Shown here: in pieces, positions 21,981 to 33,093 of the stretch
Position numbering within the stretch: the stretch's first letter is position 1
Layout: each line of letters starts with the position of its first letter
Source: Teratosphaeria epicoccoides
Lineage: Eukaryota > Ascomycota > Dothideomycetes > Mycosphaerellales > Teratosphaeriaceae
Assembly: GCA_021401465.1 (NCBI GenBank)
Contig: JADDMT010000016.1
Location: 248,001 to 312,000 of the forward strand
DNA: 64,000 bases
Direction: 5' to 3'
Position numbers and translations under genes: made by a program
The notes under the pieces: generated by a model
Told to the model about the DNA's origin: nothing
The model's database searches: none
The model's input: the letters and a program-made list of their open reading frames with translations, nothing else

Positions 21981-23307
21981 CTACTTCTTGCCATTTCTCT
22001 TCTTCCACTCTTGAATCCAAGCACTCGCCTTGGCTTTGGGCACCACATGGACCCTGACAAGCCCATCCACGACCTCAACCTTCCCGCTCGCGAGCACGTC
22101 TCCCAAACTCAAGTTCTTCCCTGCCTTGATCAAGCCTCCCGCTGCAGTCTCCATGAAACACTCTACCGAATCCTTGCTATACTCACCGCCCTCGTCCCAC
22201 GGCACGGGCAAGATGTATTCCAAGTGAGCGCCCAGGCACTCGTCTTCGGCGAAAGCCTTGACGAAGTCGCTTTGGGCTGCCACCGGGTACAATAGTACGA
22301 CAGGGAATGTGAGGGGGGACGTAACGTCCTTGGGGTCCGTGAGCGAGATCACAGCATCTTCCATGTCGGGCGTTGCACTAGTATCACGAGTCAGGATGTT
22401 GCGTCTACGAAGCGCAAGCCTGACATTTGCGGCGCGTTCACGCTCGGTCTCGAGACGGGCCTGGCGCGCTTGCGCCTGCAGCGTGAACAGCTCTTTTCGC
22501 GACGTGCAACGCTCCAGAAGTGACTTGAGAGCAGGGTTATTTGGATCGTGGAGAAGGCCCGTGCGACATGCATCAATAGCTTCGTCGTTTTTATCGAGCG
22601 CAAGACAGGCGTTGGCAGCGCGGTAGTAGGCTTTGACGTTGTGGGGGTTGACTCGCAGGGCCGCTGCACAGTCGCGTTGACACGAGCCATAGTTCTCTGT
22701 CCAGGCGCACGGTGGCGCGAACGTCAGACATTTGTTTTTGGTGATGCAACATCTGTCCTTGGGCGGGGGCGGTGATACTCATCTCTAGATTGCATAATGC
22801 GCGATTGGCGTAAGATGCTTCTTCAATGGACCGTTCCTTCTGCGTCTCGCCTGGCTCATCCTCGACTTCCACCACCTGCGCTTCCGATGTTGAGGCTTCT
22901 GGAGCTTGACGCGGAGCTTTGAGCGCTTGCAGGGCCTGGGTGTAGAAGTCTCGAGCGTCTTTGAATTGTTTCTGTTTGACACAGCTGTTGCCCTGGTTCC
23001 GGAAGTTGTCAGCGATCTCAGCACGCGTGCCTTCGTAGACAAGCGCCTGGATCGCTTCCAGCTGTTCGTTGCTCTCGCCGATATCGTCAGGATCCAAACT
23101 GGTCATGAAAAGAGGGACCTGTTTCATTTCGGCCAGGATTTCATCGGCCGTCTTCTGTCTGCTTGGCGGCAGATCCGCACCGACCGCAGTGCGTGTGGCG
23201 CCATTTGCGAGTCCTGTGCGAGGGTCTCTCTGAGACGACGGCCTGCTGCCACTAAGATAGAGCTGGTCCACGATTTGCGATGCCAGGTCATCCTCCTTGC
23301 CAGACAT
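21981..23307 (-). CDS. CNS1: CNS1/TTC4-like TPR co-chaperone of Hsp90/Hsp70
   Basis: Exon 1 23307-22779 and exon 2 22696-21981, with an 82-nt intron (GTATCA, TCTGAC branch, CAG) in phase 1 that rebuilds NLEM-K-NYGSCQRDC; total 414 aa. N-terminus EMKQVPLFMTSLD is the TTC4/Cns1 hallmark. Three TPRs follow: NFRNQGNSCVKQKQFKDARD, EASYANRALCNLEMKNYGSC, and NPHNVKAYYRAANACLALDK. The C-terminal wheel-like domain (FPVVLLYP, LGAHLEYILPVPWDE, VRVHVVPK) is characteristic. Known role: essential co-chaperone linking Hsp70/Hsp90 with translation elongation. The insert between TPR1 and TPR2 is long and acidic (VVEVEDEPGETQKERS). Confidence 0.93.
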
Positions 23308-23898
23308 GGCGCATAATCACATGGATACGGGGTGGCGATGATATCGGACCTTGGACAGGCGCGCGAGAAGTTGCGCACTTTCGAGGTATACTTAGCTCCT
23401 CGGAGTGCTAGCCCACAATTCCCTCGATCCCTGATCATTTGACTCTGACTCGCCACTCAAGCGGACACCCGGAGTTTGATGAACCCGTCGCTTGATTTAA
23501 TATCTTTCAAGCTAACGGTGGTCTGCGAAATTCGGCAGTGGCTGTTTGGTGGTGGTTCTACGGTTTTAGGCAGCTTGGCAGACTTGCTGAAGGCCCTTTT
23601 GTTCTTGTGATTGGAATTGCAAGTTCTGCTGGAGGGCAGCGCGGAACACCTCCGCCCTTGCCGGTCGTGGTTGTTCTTGCCCCGGCTGGAGTGCCGCGCC
23701 TGCTCCGCATATGCTTGTCACTCAATAAAGGACAAGGAAAGCCCATGGACAAGGCCGTTCCTCCCCGCTCCTGTCGTCGTGCACCGTACGGTACGCTCCT
23801 CCATCTCCTGGGTGAGCCGGAGCCGGTGAGGTACGATCGCCAAGCTCAAGAATCTCATTTCCCTCGACGTCAACAGACACCAATCTACCAATCTCCAA
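23308..23898. other. Intergenic upstream of CNS1
   Basis: Promoter region of CNS1 and flank of the tentative small gene. No supported gene. Confidence 0.4.
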
Positions 23899-24340
23899 AT
23901 GACTAATAACAACAACGACGGCCACCGAACACTGTCTCTGCCGCGGCGGTCGAAGCGCACGCTTGGGCAGACGCGATTGGGGCGTGAGACACAATCAGCA
24001 GTCCGAGGGAAAGGAACTCAACCGTCGCCAACGGCCGTTCCCAAGGTGCCGATCTCGCATCGGAGCCAATCAAGCCCTGGTCCTGATCCCATCATCCCAA
24101 GCACCCCAAGGCTGTCACAGCTTGTCACGCATCGGCTGCGCGCCCGAGCACATGTTCCTGTTGTTATCGTGCCATCAGTAGTCTGACGATCGTCCCACTC
24201 CTCCTCCTCCACGGCGTCTGTTGCGACCGCCGTTGGTGTCTCCTGATGATGATCGTGGTGGACACCGGAGTGCGATCGACAGCTTCTGGCCCTTCGGCAA
24301 ACCGCCCTGGCATAGCGTCCGGACGCAAGCTCGATCCTAA
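23899..24340 (+). CDS. Tentative small basic protein (two segments, intron unresolved)
   Basis: An ATG at 23899 (MTNNNNDGHRTLSLPRRSKR) opens a basic Ser/Pro-rich frame that is open to the stop ending at 24186. Downstream, after an AG at about 24180, a different frame reads DDRPTPPPPRRLLRPPLVSP then SAIDSFWPFGKPPWHSVRTQ and stops at 24340. This second block looks coding and matches the composition of the first, so one intron is likely, but I could not find a convincing donor. Function unknown. Confidence 0.25.
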
Positions 24341-25226
24341 CCGCATACATGTGTATCGTCCACCATGCCCAATTAGACTTCCTACCCGCAAAGCCGTGCT
24401 CAGCATGCGGCTAACTGCTGATGGCTAGATCCCTGGCAGGCTGCATATGGAGCTTTGGCAATAATTCTTCCCCGGCGTGAGGAAATGCATGTTTCATTTC
24501 ACGACAATGCACTTCCCTTGACATCTCCACGAAACCGGACTGTCGAATCCTACGTGCCATGCCAGCGCGGTCAGAATACCATAAATGTATCACATCCACT
24601 CACTGCCTGTCAGATGTGCGTGACGACGCCAGGGCTCCAGTGTACGGTAATCCACGCCTCTGTGCCAAGAATGCTTTCGCAACGGGCACGCCACCATCGC
24701 TTGCTTCGATTCGGCAACTGCGCTTCAAGATAGAGTGCGCTCGTGCATCTCCCGGCCGCGGGCGCTCCCTAGCCGAGTCAACTGGCAAGTCGCGGACGCC
24801 GGGACGCTACTGGGCACCCATCGAGCTGGATCCCGTCCGTCCTTATTCTCGTCGACCCTGCCGAAACCATTTCTCGCGCTCTGCCCGTACAAGCCTGTCC
24901 TTGATTGCTGCTCCGTATCGACTCCACTGTCCTTACCACACGACTCAGGGCCTCCCGGCTGCATTGCTCCTCGACCACCACTTCCAGCACAGATATAGTC
25001 CTCGTTCATTGGGGAGGGGTCATGATGGTGAACCGCACTTGGCAGGTATGTAATGACGGCTAATAACACTGCATCGGCGACCTGCGTGGAAAGCTCACAC
25101 ACTCCGCAGTAATCGCGTGGGTTTGATTGCTCCTGTAGATGACATCAGGGGTTGGGTATAGATTCCGCTGGCTCTCTGCATGTATGGGCATTATTGAGCA
25201 GAGGACATAGCAAAGGCATTGGCACA
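24341..25226. other. Intergenic upstream of the NUM1/ApsA-like gene
   Basis: Only overlapping short frames on both strands; presumably promoter and 5' UTR. Confidence 0.45.
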
Positions 25227-28200
25227 ATGGCGGATTATTTCAGCGAGTACACTACTTTTGTGGGGGCCAATCGCCTGCCTTCGCCCGCCGACACTCCATA
25301 TGAGACGCCTAACTACCTGCGATCGAAGCGATCGTCTCGTGCAACGGCCGCGTCATCCCGAGAACAGTCAGCGTCGCCTCCGCCTCTACCACCAAGCACG
25401 GCCGACTTCCAGGACCTCGCCAAAGATGGCAAGTTCACTGGACTGGATCCGCGGCGGTTCACCCCGACTTTGCACGCGTCGCTCGTCTCCGAGATCTTGA
25501 GCCTTCGACGAGAGTTGGACTCCAAGAACAATCTGGTGGAAAACCTGGAGACGAGTTTGTCGACCGCAAAGACTGAGAATGAAACCCTGACTCAACAGAT
25601 CTCACAGCATGTCAGGGATGTCAGAAAGGCGAAGCAGCAGGTGCAGCAGATGGAAAAGGGAGCGTTCGAAGTAGTCGAGAATCTTGTCACAGAGCGTGAC
25701 CTCGCGGTGCAGAAGGCTGATGATCTCGCCGTCAAGCTGGACGACGAAAAGAGGAAGACACGTCGGCAAGATGAGGATTCTGTGCGGACGCAAGGCATAT
25801 GGGAAAACGAGAAGGAAAGCTGGGAGAATGAGCGCAGACAGCTGGAACGCCGAATCCATGTGACCGAGAACCGGCTGCGTGGCTTTGTCGAAGAGATGGC
25901 CGCGCAACAGCTGGCTGTCATGGATGAGCAGGCCGAGGCAGGCGACGAAGTTGGCTACGAGGGCACATTCAAAGACAGCGGAGTGGGAAACGAGAGTGAT
26001 GTGGCCAGCATCAAGTCGTCGTCACCGAGAAAACACCGTCGAAACGTCAGCAGTGTGAGCACGATACACAGGTCGACAAGCGCGCGGAGCACGCGTCTCC
26101 CGGCTTCCACGCGCGGCTCTGTGATCGGCACCCCAGAACCTGGCGCCAGAACCAATGGGCATAGCTTGGCCGACGAGTTGGGCATTGACGAAGAGGACGA
26201 GTTTGATGTTGACGACTTCGAGCATCGTGATGACGACTTCCAACATTCATCTCCCAGGAGAAAGCCAGCTGTCGTTGGCCTTGGAGTCAATAATGACGAC
26301 GGATGGAACGCCAAACCCCTTGCAGACCAGACGAACGACGTCCCTGGAATTGAAAGACAGGACTCCGTGCAAGTCTTCCATGATACTTCGTCAAGGTTGT
26401 CGCTGACTTCGTCGACGGCGGCGGCCACCGATCCATCTCGGGATTCTGTAGAGTCGTCCACAGTTCTTATAAGTGTGGCGACGGAATCACCAAAAGTGCA
26501 ATATGTGGATGCGGGATATCAGCCGTCTCCGCCACCATCACCCAGGTCCAAGGGCACATCCTCAGAGATCATTTCAATTCCTTCGATTGTTGAGCCTAGC
26601 GCGATCGCAAGCGATGACGCACACCTGGCCGCAGCAACCAGGCACGCCCAAGAAGTCGCGATACGTGCGACTAGCGCTCCAATCAGTCCTCCTGACACAC
26701 CGGTTGTGCGCAGGGACCTGTGGGCGGAGCACAACAGCGCGGGAGCTCCAAAGCCGTCGTACAGTGACGCCGAGGCGCAGACAGACTTCTACGAAGCGGA
26801 GCGAAACAAGCACATCCAAGTCTCGAAGAGGGACAGTCTCAGCCCACCGTCGTTTGTGCCGTCCATTGCCATACATCCGCCAACGTCGAGACCGTCATCT
26901 CCGCGACCGTACGTTTTGCCGCCGGGCACTAAAAATGCGTCCGCCCAAGCCAACATGTCATGGCCCAGCCAGGATGCATGTGTTCAGACCGAGGAAATTC
27001 GCGTAGACACAAGGCTGCGGAGGCTTCCATCTCACCTTCAACCCTCCAGTCTTCAGCTCCATCAACAACAGGAAGTGTCCGCTTCGACAAAACTCACGTC
27101 TGTGTCAAATGCGCTGTCACAACAACGCACAAGGCATAATTTCTCGCATCCGCTCTTACCATCACCCACTTTGCCAGAACCTCCTGGCTCAAGGCGCGCG
27201 GTCAATGGTGTAAGCGCGACGCTTCCACCTGTGCCGGCTCTTCCATCGCCACCACTCTGCTCGCCAGCCGACTCAAGTCCCAACATGACACGCGATGGGC
27301 AACCAAAGAAATACTCGGGCAAAGCGCCTCTGAGAGCGATTAATCTGCCAAAGCCTGTCCTCGCTCCTCCACGCGGCCACTCAGACAGCAACGATGGTCC
27401 GCTCAACCGCTCTTCCCAGTACGGCGTAACGCGGCCTCTGCAGAGCTTCGGCCAACTGCTTGACATTGGCAGGGATTCCGACGGTAGCGAATATGAGGAT
27501 CCGGTCAGCCCAATCGAGCCGAAGGATGTTACCGCATCGATTCCATCCATCAACATCAACAAAGCGCCGCAAGGACGATTTGGACTTTCCGAGCCGCCGA
27601 AGATGGTCCCGGAAGACAAGGAGATCTCTCCTGACCGCAGCCGGCCAGGGACCTCTGACTCACAGGCCGCGGCTCCCGCTCCCTCGGTCGCTAGCAGTAG
27701 GTCCAACTCCCGGCGAGCGATCACGCGTCCGCCATCCAAGCTTGGGTCTTATCGGGACATCCGCTCAAGAAGTCCCAGTTTCACCAGCATGGCTTCCAGC
27801 AGCTTCAGTACAGAACCCACGGCACCTCCGCCGTTCCCGATACCAAGACGGTCGAGCTCCAGACATCCGACCAAAACGGTCAGCGAAGGCTCACAAAGCC
27901 CGACCGCGCACATGTCTTCTGAGCTGTATGGACGCCCTTCCCGTTCAACGCGCGCACATGCCTCCCGAGACAGTAATTTGCGGAAGGTGCAATCTGCCGC
28001 GGTGATTCGACATCCGCGTGCTCGAACCTCACCAACGAAAGGACGGCGCCCAAGACGGTCGCCGAGTTTGATACCTGTGCAATCGATGGCATTCGACTCT
28101 GCCACGAAGACGAAATTCCCAATTCCAGAATTGCCCTCGCCCTTGCATGGGGTCAACAGCTTCGATCTAGTGAAGGGATCGATGGACATAGGCGGGAGCC

Positions 28201-29452
28201 CTAGTCAGCACACTGCGGGCGCATCCGAACCAAAATCTTCTTCCGAGACTAGTCTCGTCGACGCTATTGCTGCCACAATGGTTGGCGAGTGGATGTGGAA
28301 GTACATTCGAAAGAGGAAGTCGTTCGGCATCGGTGAAGACACCTCAGAGGTCCACGCGGAATCCGGTATTGTTAGCATTGCTGCACATGGTACGCGACAT
28401 AAGCGTTGGGTATGGCTCTCGCCGTATGAACGTACAATAATGTGGGACAATAAGCAGCCGACTTCTGGACCGGCGTTGCTCGGGAGGAAAGGCCGCAAGT
28501 GTGAGTCGATCAAAACGGGTTATGTGTGCGATGCTCTTGACTGACTGACCTCACAGTGGCAATTCAATCGGTCATAGACGTTCAAGATGACACACCCATG
28601 CCCAAGGGTGCTGAGCTTGACTGCGCTTTCAATCGCTCGATCCTGATTCTGACGCCACAACGGGCCCTCAAATTCACTGCTACCAGTCAGGATCGTCACA
28701 ACATGTGGATGACGGCTCTAGAATTTCTGGCACAGGCAGGCCGCGTGCCGGAACAGCTGCCTCAAGCTCCCAACCGTCCACCACCACCAGTGCCTGTCCC
28801 AGAACGGCCTGCGGCAAATCGTGTGCGCTCACCCTCTTTCGGGCGCGCAACTATTCGCGACTCCGTGCGTCTGGCTAAGGGCAGGCATTATAGCCATGAC
28901 CCACGGAACGCTCAATCGATGAGCGGGAGCACCGCTGATGGCAGCGAAGCTGGCCTGCAAAACGGACCGGACAACGGTGCCGAATTTCCTGCTGTGCCGC
29001 GCCTGTACATCAGCACAGCCAAACACCAACGCAAACGTAGCAACACCACCCCAAGGCTTCCGCCACCCCTGAGCAGCTTCCGCAGCTTCTCCTCGGGCGC
29101 AAACAGTGCGTCAAACGCAAATCATTTACACCCTGCCTCCAATGCGTCTGTCATGACAGATCCGCGTAGCTCCACCTCGAACAAGAGCTGGAGCCGAGCT
29201 GGCTCTGCCTCAATTGCTAGTCCCGACCGCCTGAACTTCTTCGAAGCTGTTGGAACGGTGCGCATGGAGGCGTTCGTGGACCCACATATGCGCGACGGCG
29301 TGCTGTACTTACCAGCGCCTCCACCGAATGGGCATGCTGGAGCTCCACGCAGGACACGCGGCGACAGCAGCCTGAGCATCTCGACTACGGACAAGCGTCG
29401 AGCTGGTTACGTCTTTGACGACAACGGCGTGGATCCTTTCAGAGGCTTTTGA
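25227..29452 (+). CDS. NUM1/ApsA/Mcp5-like cortical anchor with coiled coil and C-terminal PH domain
   Basis: Exons 25227-28500 and 28557-29452 with a 56-nt intron (GTGAGT, CTGAC, CAG; phase 1) give 1389 aa. Start MADYFSEYTTFVGANRLPSP is the first ATG in a good context. Residues about 70-250 form a coiled coil (SLVSEILSLRRELDSKNNLV, then QQVQQMEKGAFEVVENL). Residues 250-1010 are Ser/Pro-rich and disordered. Near 1030-1170 lies the PH domain: MVGEWMWKYIRKRKSFG, RHKRWVWLSPYERTIMWDNK, then ILILTPQRALKFTATSQDRH and NMWMTALEFL. This order is that of Num1/ApsA/Mcp5, which bind cortical lipid and anchor dynein or mitochondria for nuclear positioning. It is shorter than Num1 and lacks obvious long tandem repeats, so it is closer to the Mcp5/ApsA type. 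Confidence 0.85.
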
Positions 29453-31976
29453 GCCACACAAAGAATGCGTCTCTCTTGTGACTAACGATCAGACATTTAC
29501 GATCATGTCGTGCATGGCTTTGAAGAAAGCGTGGGATGGGGGCGAGCGACTGTCTGGTCTATTTCCATCTTGATTCTATATACCCTGTTGTCGGCCTGCT
29601 CTTGTATATATGGAAAGGGACGTAAGCAGCCTTGAAGCCAATCGAGTCGACATTCATGTAGCGCAGTGACGCTTCGCTCCGTCAGTTCTGTGCTTTCAAC
29701 GGATAAATGGCCGCGACGTCGTGCAGGAAGCTGGTCCAGGATTGAGCGAAAGAGTAAATGCCAGGGCACTATGCAATCACCACGAAACCCTTTGATCCTA
29801 GCGCCCCTCGTCTTTATCTGATTGCTGACACCCATGACCTCCTCGCCGCAAACGCGGCAAATACTACTTGAGCCATCTTCGGCTGAACAACGGAGAATCG
29901 TCTGTCGTATCTCGTTTTCAAATATCGGGGGCGTGCACTATCGACGACGTGCGCACGGTTGCCCTGTTGACACAAGCTCGGTAGTACCCGTCAGCAAGAG
30001 TCCACTGTCCGTCACACGTGTGCTCCGGAGCCAGGCTGATTCGGATCGGACACGCCGGTAGGATTTGCCATGCCGGGCACCTGGCTCGAAGACCCGCCGG
30101 TGCAGACTGGCCGTTGCTCCCGCCCTGGCGGTAACCGGATGGACCTGGCTGTTGGCTGACCTGCCGCCGCCATAGCTTCCGCCTTCTGTCCAGCTGCAGT
30201 CGGGTCGGGCGCGTTGAAACGACCGTCCATACGGAGGACCGCCGTTGCTCGTTGCCCGGGGCACTCGCAGTCTGGGGAGGCTTTTGGACTGCCCACTGGA
30301 AGGGCCCGCCGACGCTTCATGCCCTGGCAACCTGGCAGCAACATGCATTTGGGACTGGATTGGGCTGGCCAATGGGGAGAAAGTGCCGTTGCTCGTGCCC
30401 TGGCCAGCTGCCCTTGGCAACGAGGTTCGACCGGCGACCAGGAGAGCCGCGGCCAGATCTCCCGCTGTGCAGCTCCTGCGCCTGGGCAGGGAGGATCCGA
30501 ATGGCCGTGGAGGGAACCCTGTCGAGTGCAATGGCAGCGGTGGTTTCCATCGCTGGTCCTGCCACGGTTGCGCGGGTAAGGCTATGTCTGTATGCTGGCG
30601 TCTTCCAGTCGCCGTTCAGCGAAGTTGGTGCAGGACTGAAGGGAGTTGGGGCGCGTCGACCTCTGAGAAACGAGATTGCAGGAGAGGTGGATCCTTGAAT
30701 CGCATCCCATGACCTTTCGTCCGCTTCAGAGGCGCTCGGCCGTGTGGCGTACCTTGGAGGTTACCGACTCCAGAGGTCCAGGCGTCGATTTGCGTCTGAT
30801 ATCGAGCCGGTTGGAGCACCCCTTTCGAACGTGGGCGTCCGCGCTTCTGGATCCTTCATATCACACCAAGGGTGCTGCCGGGATGGATGACTTGCTGTAC
30901 TGCTTCTGGCGATGATTAGGCCAGTGGTCGGTGCAACGCTGAAAACTAGAAAAAAAGGAAATCGTTGATAGCAGACACCTGTTACTGCAGTGCTGTCATG
31001 TTCCTGCAAAACTAAACGTATTGAGGGGCGACCCTCCCACCTCATGCTCTGTAAAACTCCAGAGATCCTGCTATCGAGCGACAGGGACTGTGAATCCAGT
31101 GACCGTGGTTCCCATTTCCGTGGCGGCAGAGCTGCTCGCGCGGCAACGCAGCAATCTGCGCAAGGCCTCTGTTAATGAGCAGCGATAGACCAATCTGCCA
31201 AAGTCGCATCGACACGCCGCCAAGTCACATCGCTGCGGTCGATAATGACAGGTGTCGATAGGTCAGACCATGGAAGGCCCAGCAGGAACTTCTTGGCCTG
31301 ATGACAAATGCCTGAGTGACGGAGAAGGTGGAGCGGAATGCACGAAGCCGGGAGCGGAAGTGCCCCTGATGGAATAGGAGGACTCGTACCGCTAAGTCGC
31401 AATTGCCAAGAGTAGTGACGGGCCGGGGGGGGGAGCGCCAGGACCCGCAGTCGCGAAACGTGTCGGGTCACGGATGCTGGAGTGGGCCGGCCGAGCCTGC
31501 ATCGTCAGCGGCGTGAGGTTCTGGAGTCACGGCACTCAACGTGGAACGGGTGACAACCGTACCGGTGTTGCCGGCGGTACGGCGTTGAGGTACGGCCAGG
31601 TCGGCTTCGAAGCACGAGGGTTTTGGCGGGGATCTTACGAGTGGCGGTATGCTTCGTTCCAGATGTCGATTGCAAATTTGCAGAAGGGATTCTGGATCGT
31701 TTTGACTCTCAAAGACCTGGGATCCCGCGACCGAGGCGATTGTGGACGAATGTGTGCCCATTACAGCTGGCTATATGTGCGAGCATCGAGCAGGCGGAAG
31801 CGTACCGCAAAAGACTCCTGGATTCCATGATCTCTACGCGTGCGCATACATCAGCCCCCCAGGCGCCCATTTCAGAGCCATAATCGCTCATCCGCGTGCC
31901 TCTATAATACAGCGCACCCGTCCACCCCCGCTCCCCCCATTTGTCGACTGCTTGAGGGGTACCGGGGTTCTCGACC
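29453..31976. other. Gene-poor 2.5 kb, GC-rich block with many open frames
   Basis: Between 30060 and 30710 nearly all frames are open on both strands because stops are rare in GC-rich, slightly repetitive sequence (recurring CCGTTGCTC and GCCCTGGC). The longest frame, 29938-30531 (-), is Ser/Gly/Arg-rich and has no recognisable feature. I support no gene here. Confidence 0.4.
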
Positions 31977-33093
31977 CTATGTATCGCTAGGCTCCCGGGC
32001 CTCGATGCGATTGCCTTCGTGGCGTGGACCTTGGAAGCCGTGGACGAAGTCGATGTCAGGCTCGGGCGCAGCCCAGACCTCTGCATCAGCTTCTGCCTCA
32101 GCCTCACGACGTTGACTGTGAACATTTATCAGTGGGTCTGCCGTGGTCATGTGAGTTTCGAGAAGATGTTTCCACTTACAGCTCGTCCGCCTTCTGCGAC
32201 CCTTCCTTCCAGTCGTCGGGGTCACGGCGTACATTCTCCCGACCTTCACCATCTGCGTGTGGCCCCTTGGGTACCGATCGTCTCATATACCCCTCCTTGA
32301 CCTCAGCATTGGGCACGGGCGCACGCCGAACCATACCGGTCGGCTCCGGCTTTTCGGGCTCCGGCTTGGGCTTAGGCTTGCTGTCACCATTCGGCTTCTT
32401 AGGTTTGTGGTTATCATCAGTCTTTTGTGGTTTTGCGGGCTTTATGTCACCCGTTTGCATCAACACAGCAGTCGGCCAGGGGTTCATGTCGCCCTTTTGC
32501 AGGAATTTGCCAGTTGGCCAGGGCTTCATGTCGCCCTTTTCTAAGTACTTGCCATTTGGCCACTGCTTCATGTCTCCAGTCGGCTGGGGCCAATTAGGCA
32601 TAGGGATGTGAGGCGCCCAATTGGCCTCGGCCTCGGCCGCACGCCGGACGATACCAGTCGGCTCCAGCTTTGCAGGTTCAGGCTTATTGGGTTTGTGGTT
32701 ATCATCGGTCTTTTGTGGTTTTGCCGGCTTCATGTCACCATTTTCCAGATATGTGCCAGTTGGCCAGGGCTTGATGTCACCATTTTGCAGGAATTTGCCA
32801 GTCGGCCAGGGCTTCATGTCGCCTTTTTCCAGGAACTTGCCATCTGGCCAGTGCTTCATGTCACCAGTCGGGAGCGGGAAACGGTGTGCATCTGCAGTCT
32901 GGGGCGGTTGACCGTTCGGAGTACTGCGTGGATAGAGTCAGTCGACATCCCACGGGATATGTATATGGACGCACGGTATGTTAGGGTCCTTCCACCACCC
33001 ATCGGGCTTATTTGGCTCAGGGTGAGGGGCAGCAAAGGCTGTCGAGGCCACAAGGGCCAGCGAGAAGACGGTCTTGATCGATGGATGGCACAT
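31977..33093 (-). CDS. Secreted internally duplicated precursor with Kex2 and Ste13-like processing signals (333 aa, three exons)
   Basis: Exons 33093-32975, 32923-32180 and 32115-31977; introns of 51 nt (GTGCGT...GCAG) and 64 nt (GTAAGT...ACAG), both phase 2. Signal peptide MCHPSIKTVFSLALVASTAF with AAP. Two ~100-aa repeats follow, each built of three or four 14-residue units of the type GDMKPWPTGKFLQK, then a KPAKPQKTDDNHKP linker, then EPTG(I/M)VRR-A. Five dibasic RR sites (VRR-A, VRR-A, MRR-S, VRR-D, QRR-E) divide the C-terminal part. Two are followed by AAEAEANW and EAEAEADAEVW, the X-Ala/Glu-Ala spacers trimmed by Ste13-type dipeptidyl peptidase in alpha-factor precursors. No Cys, so not a classical ascomycete alpha-pheromone; a Kex2-processed peptide precursor is my inference. 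Intron 2 overlaps the stop of the unspliced frame, which would otherwise end in KADEL. Confidence 0.72.
32450..32880 (-). repeat. 42-bp tandem repeats encoding 14-residue units, in two blocks
   Basis: Coding minisatellite within the precursor gene. The 42-bp unit (14 codons) occurs about three times plus one diverged copy in each of two blocks (about 32740-32880 and 32450-32580). The blocks themselves are copies of one another together with the linker between them. Confidence 0.75.

Noticed and set aside
24725..25102. Opposed ORFs upstream of the PH-domain gene
   Set aside because: Both are short, overlap each other, and show no domain, signal peptide or splice continuation.
29938..30712. 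Several long overlapping ORFs on both strands
   Set aside because: GC-rich, slightly repetitive DNA leaves nearly all frames open; none has a start context, domain or splice structure better than the others.
32176..32195. C-terminal KADEL as an ER-retention signal of the repeat protein
   Set aside because: The stop is embedded in a perfect GTAAGT donor with a matching acceptor and phase, and the spliced continuation (QRR-EAEAEADAE) fits the protein's design; kept only as a possible retained-intron isoform.
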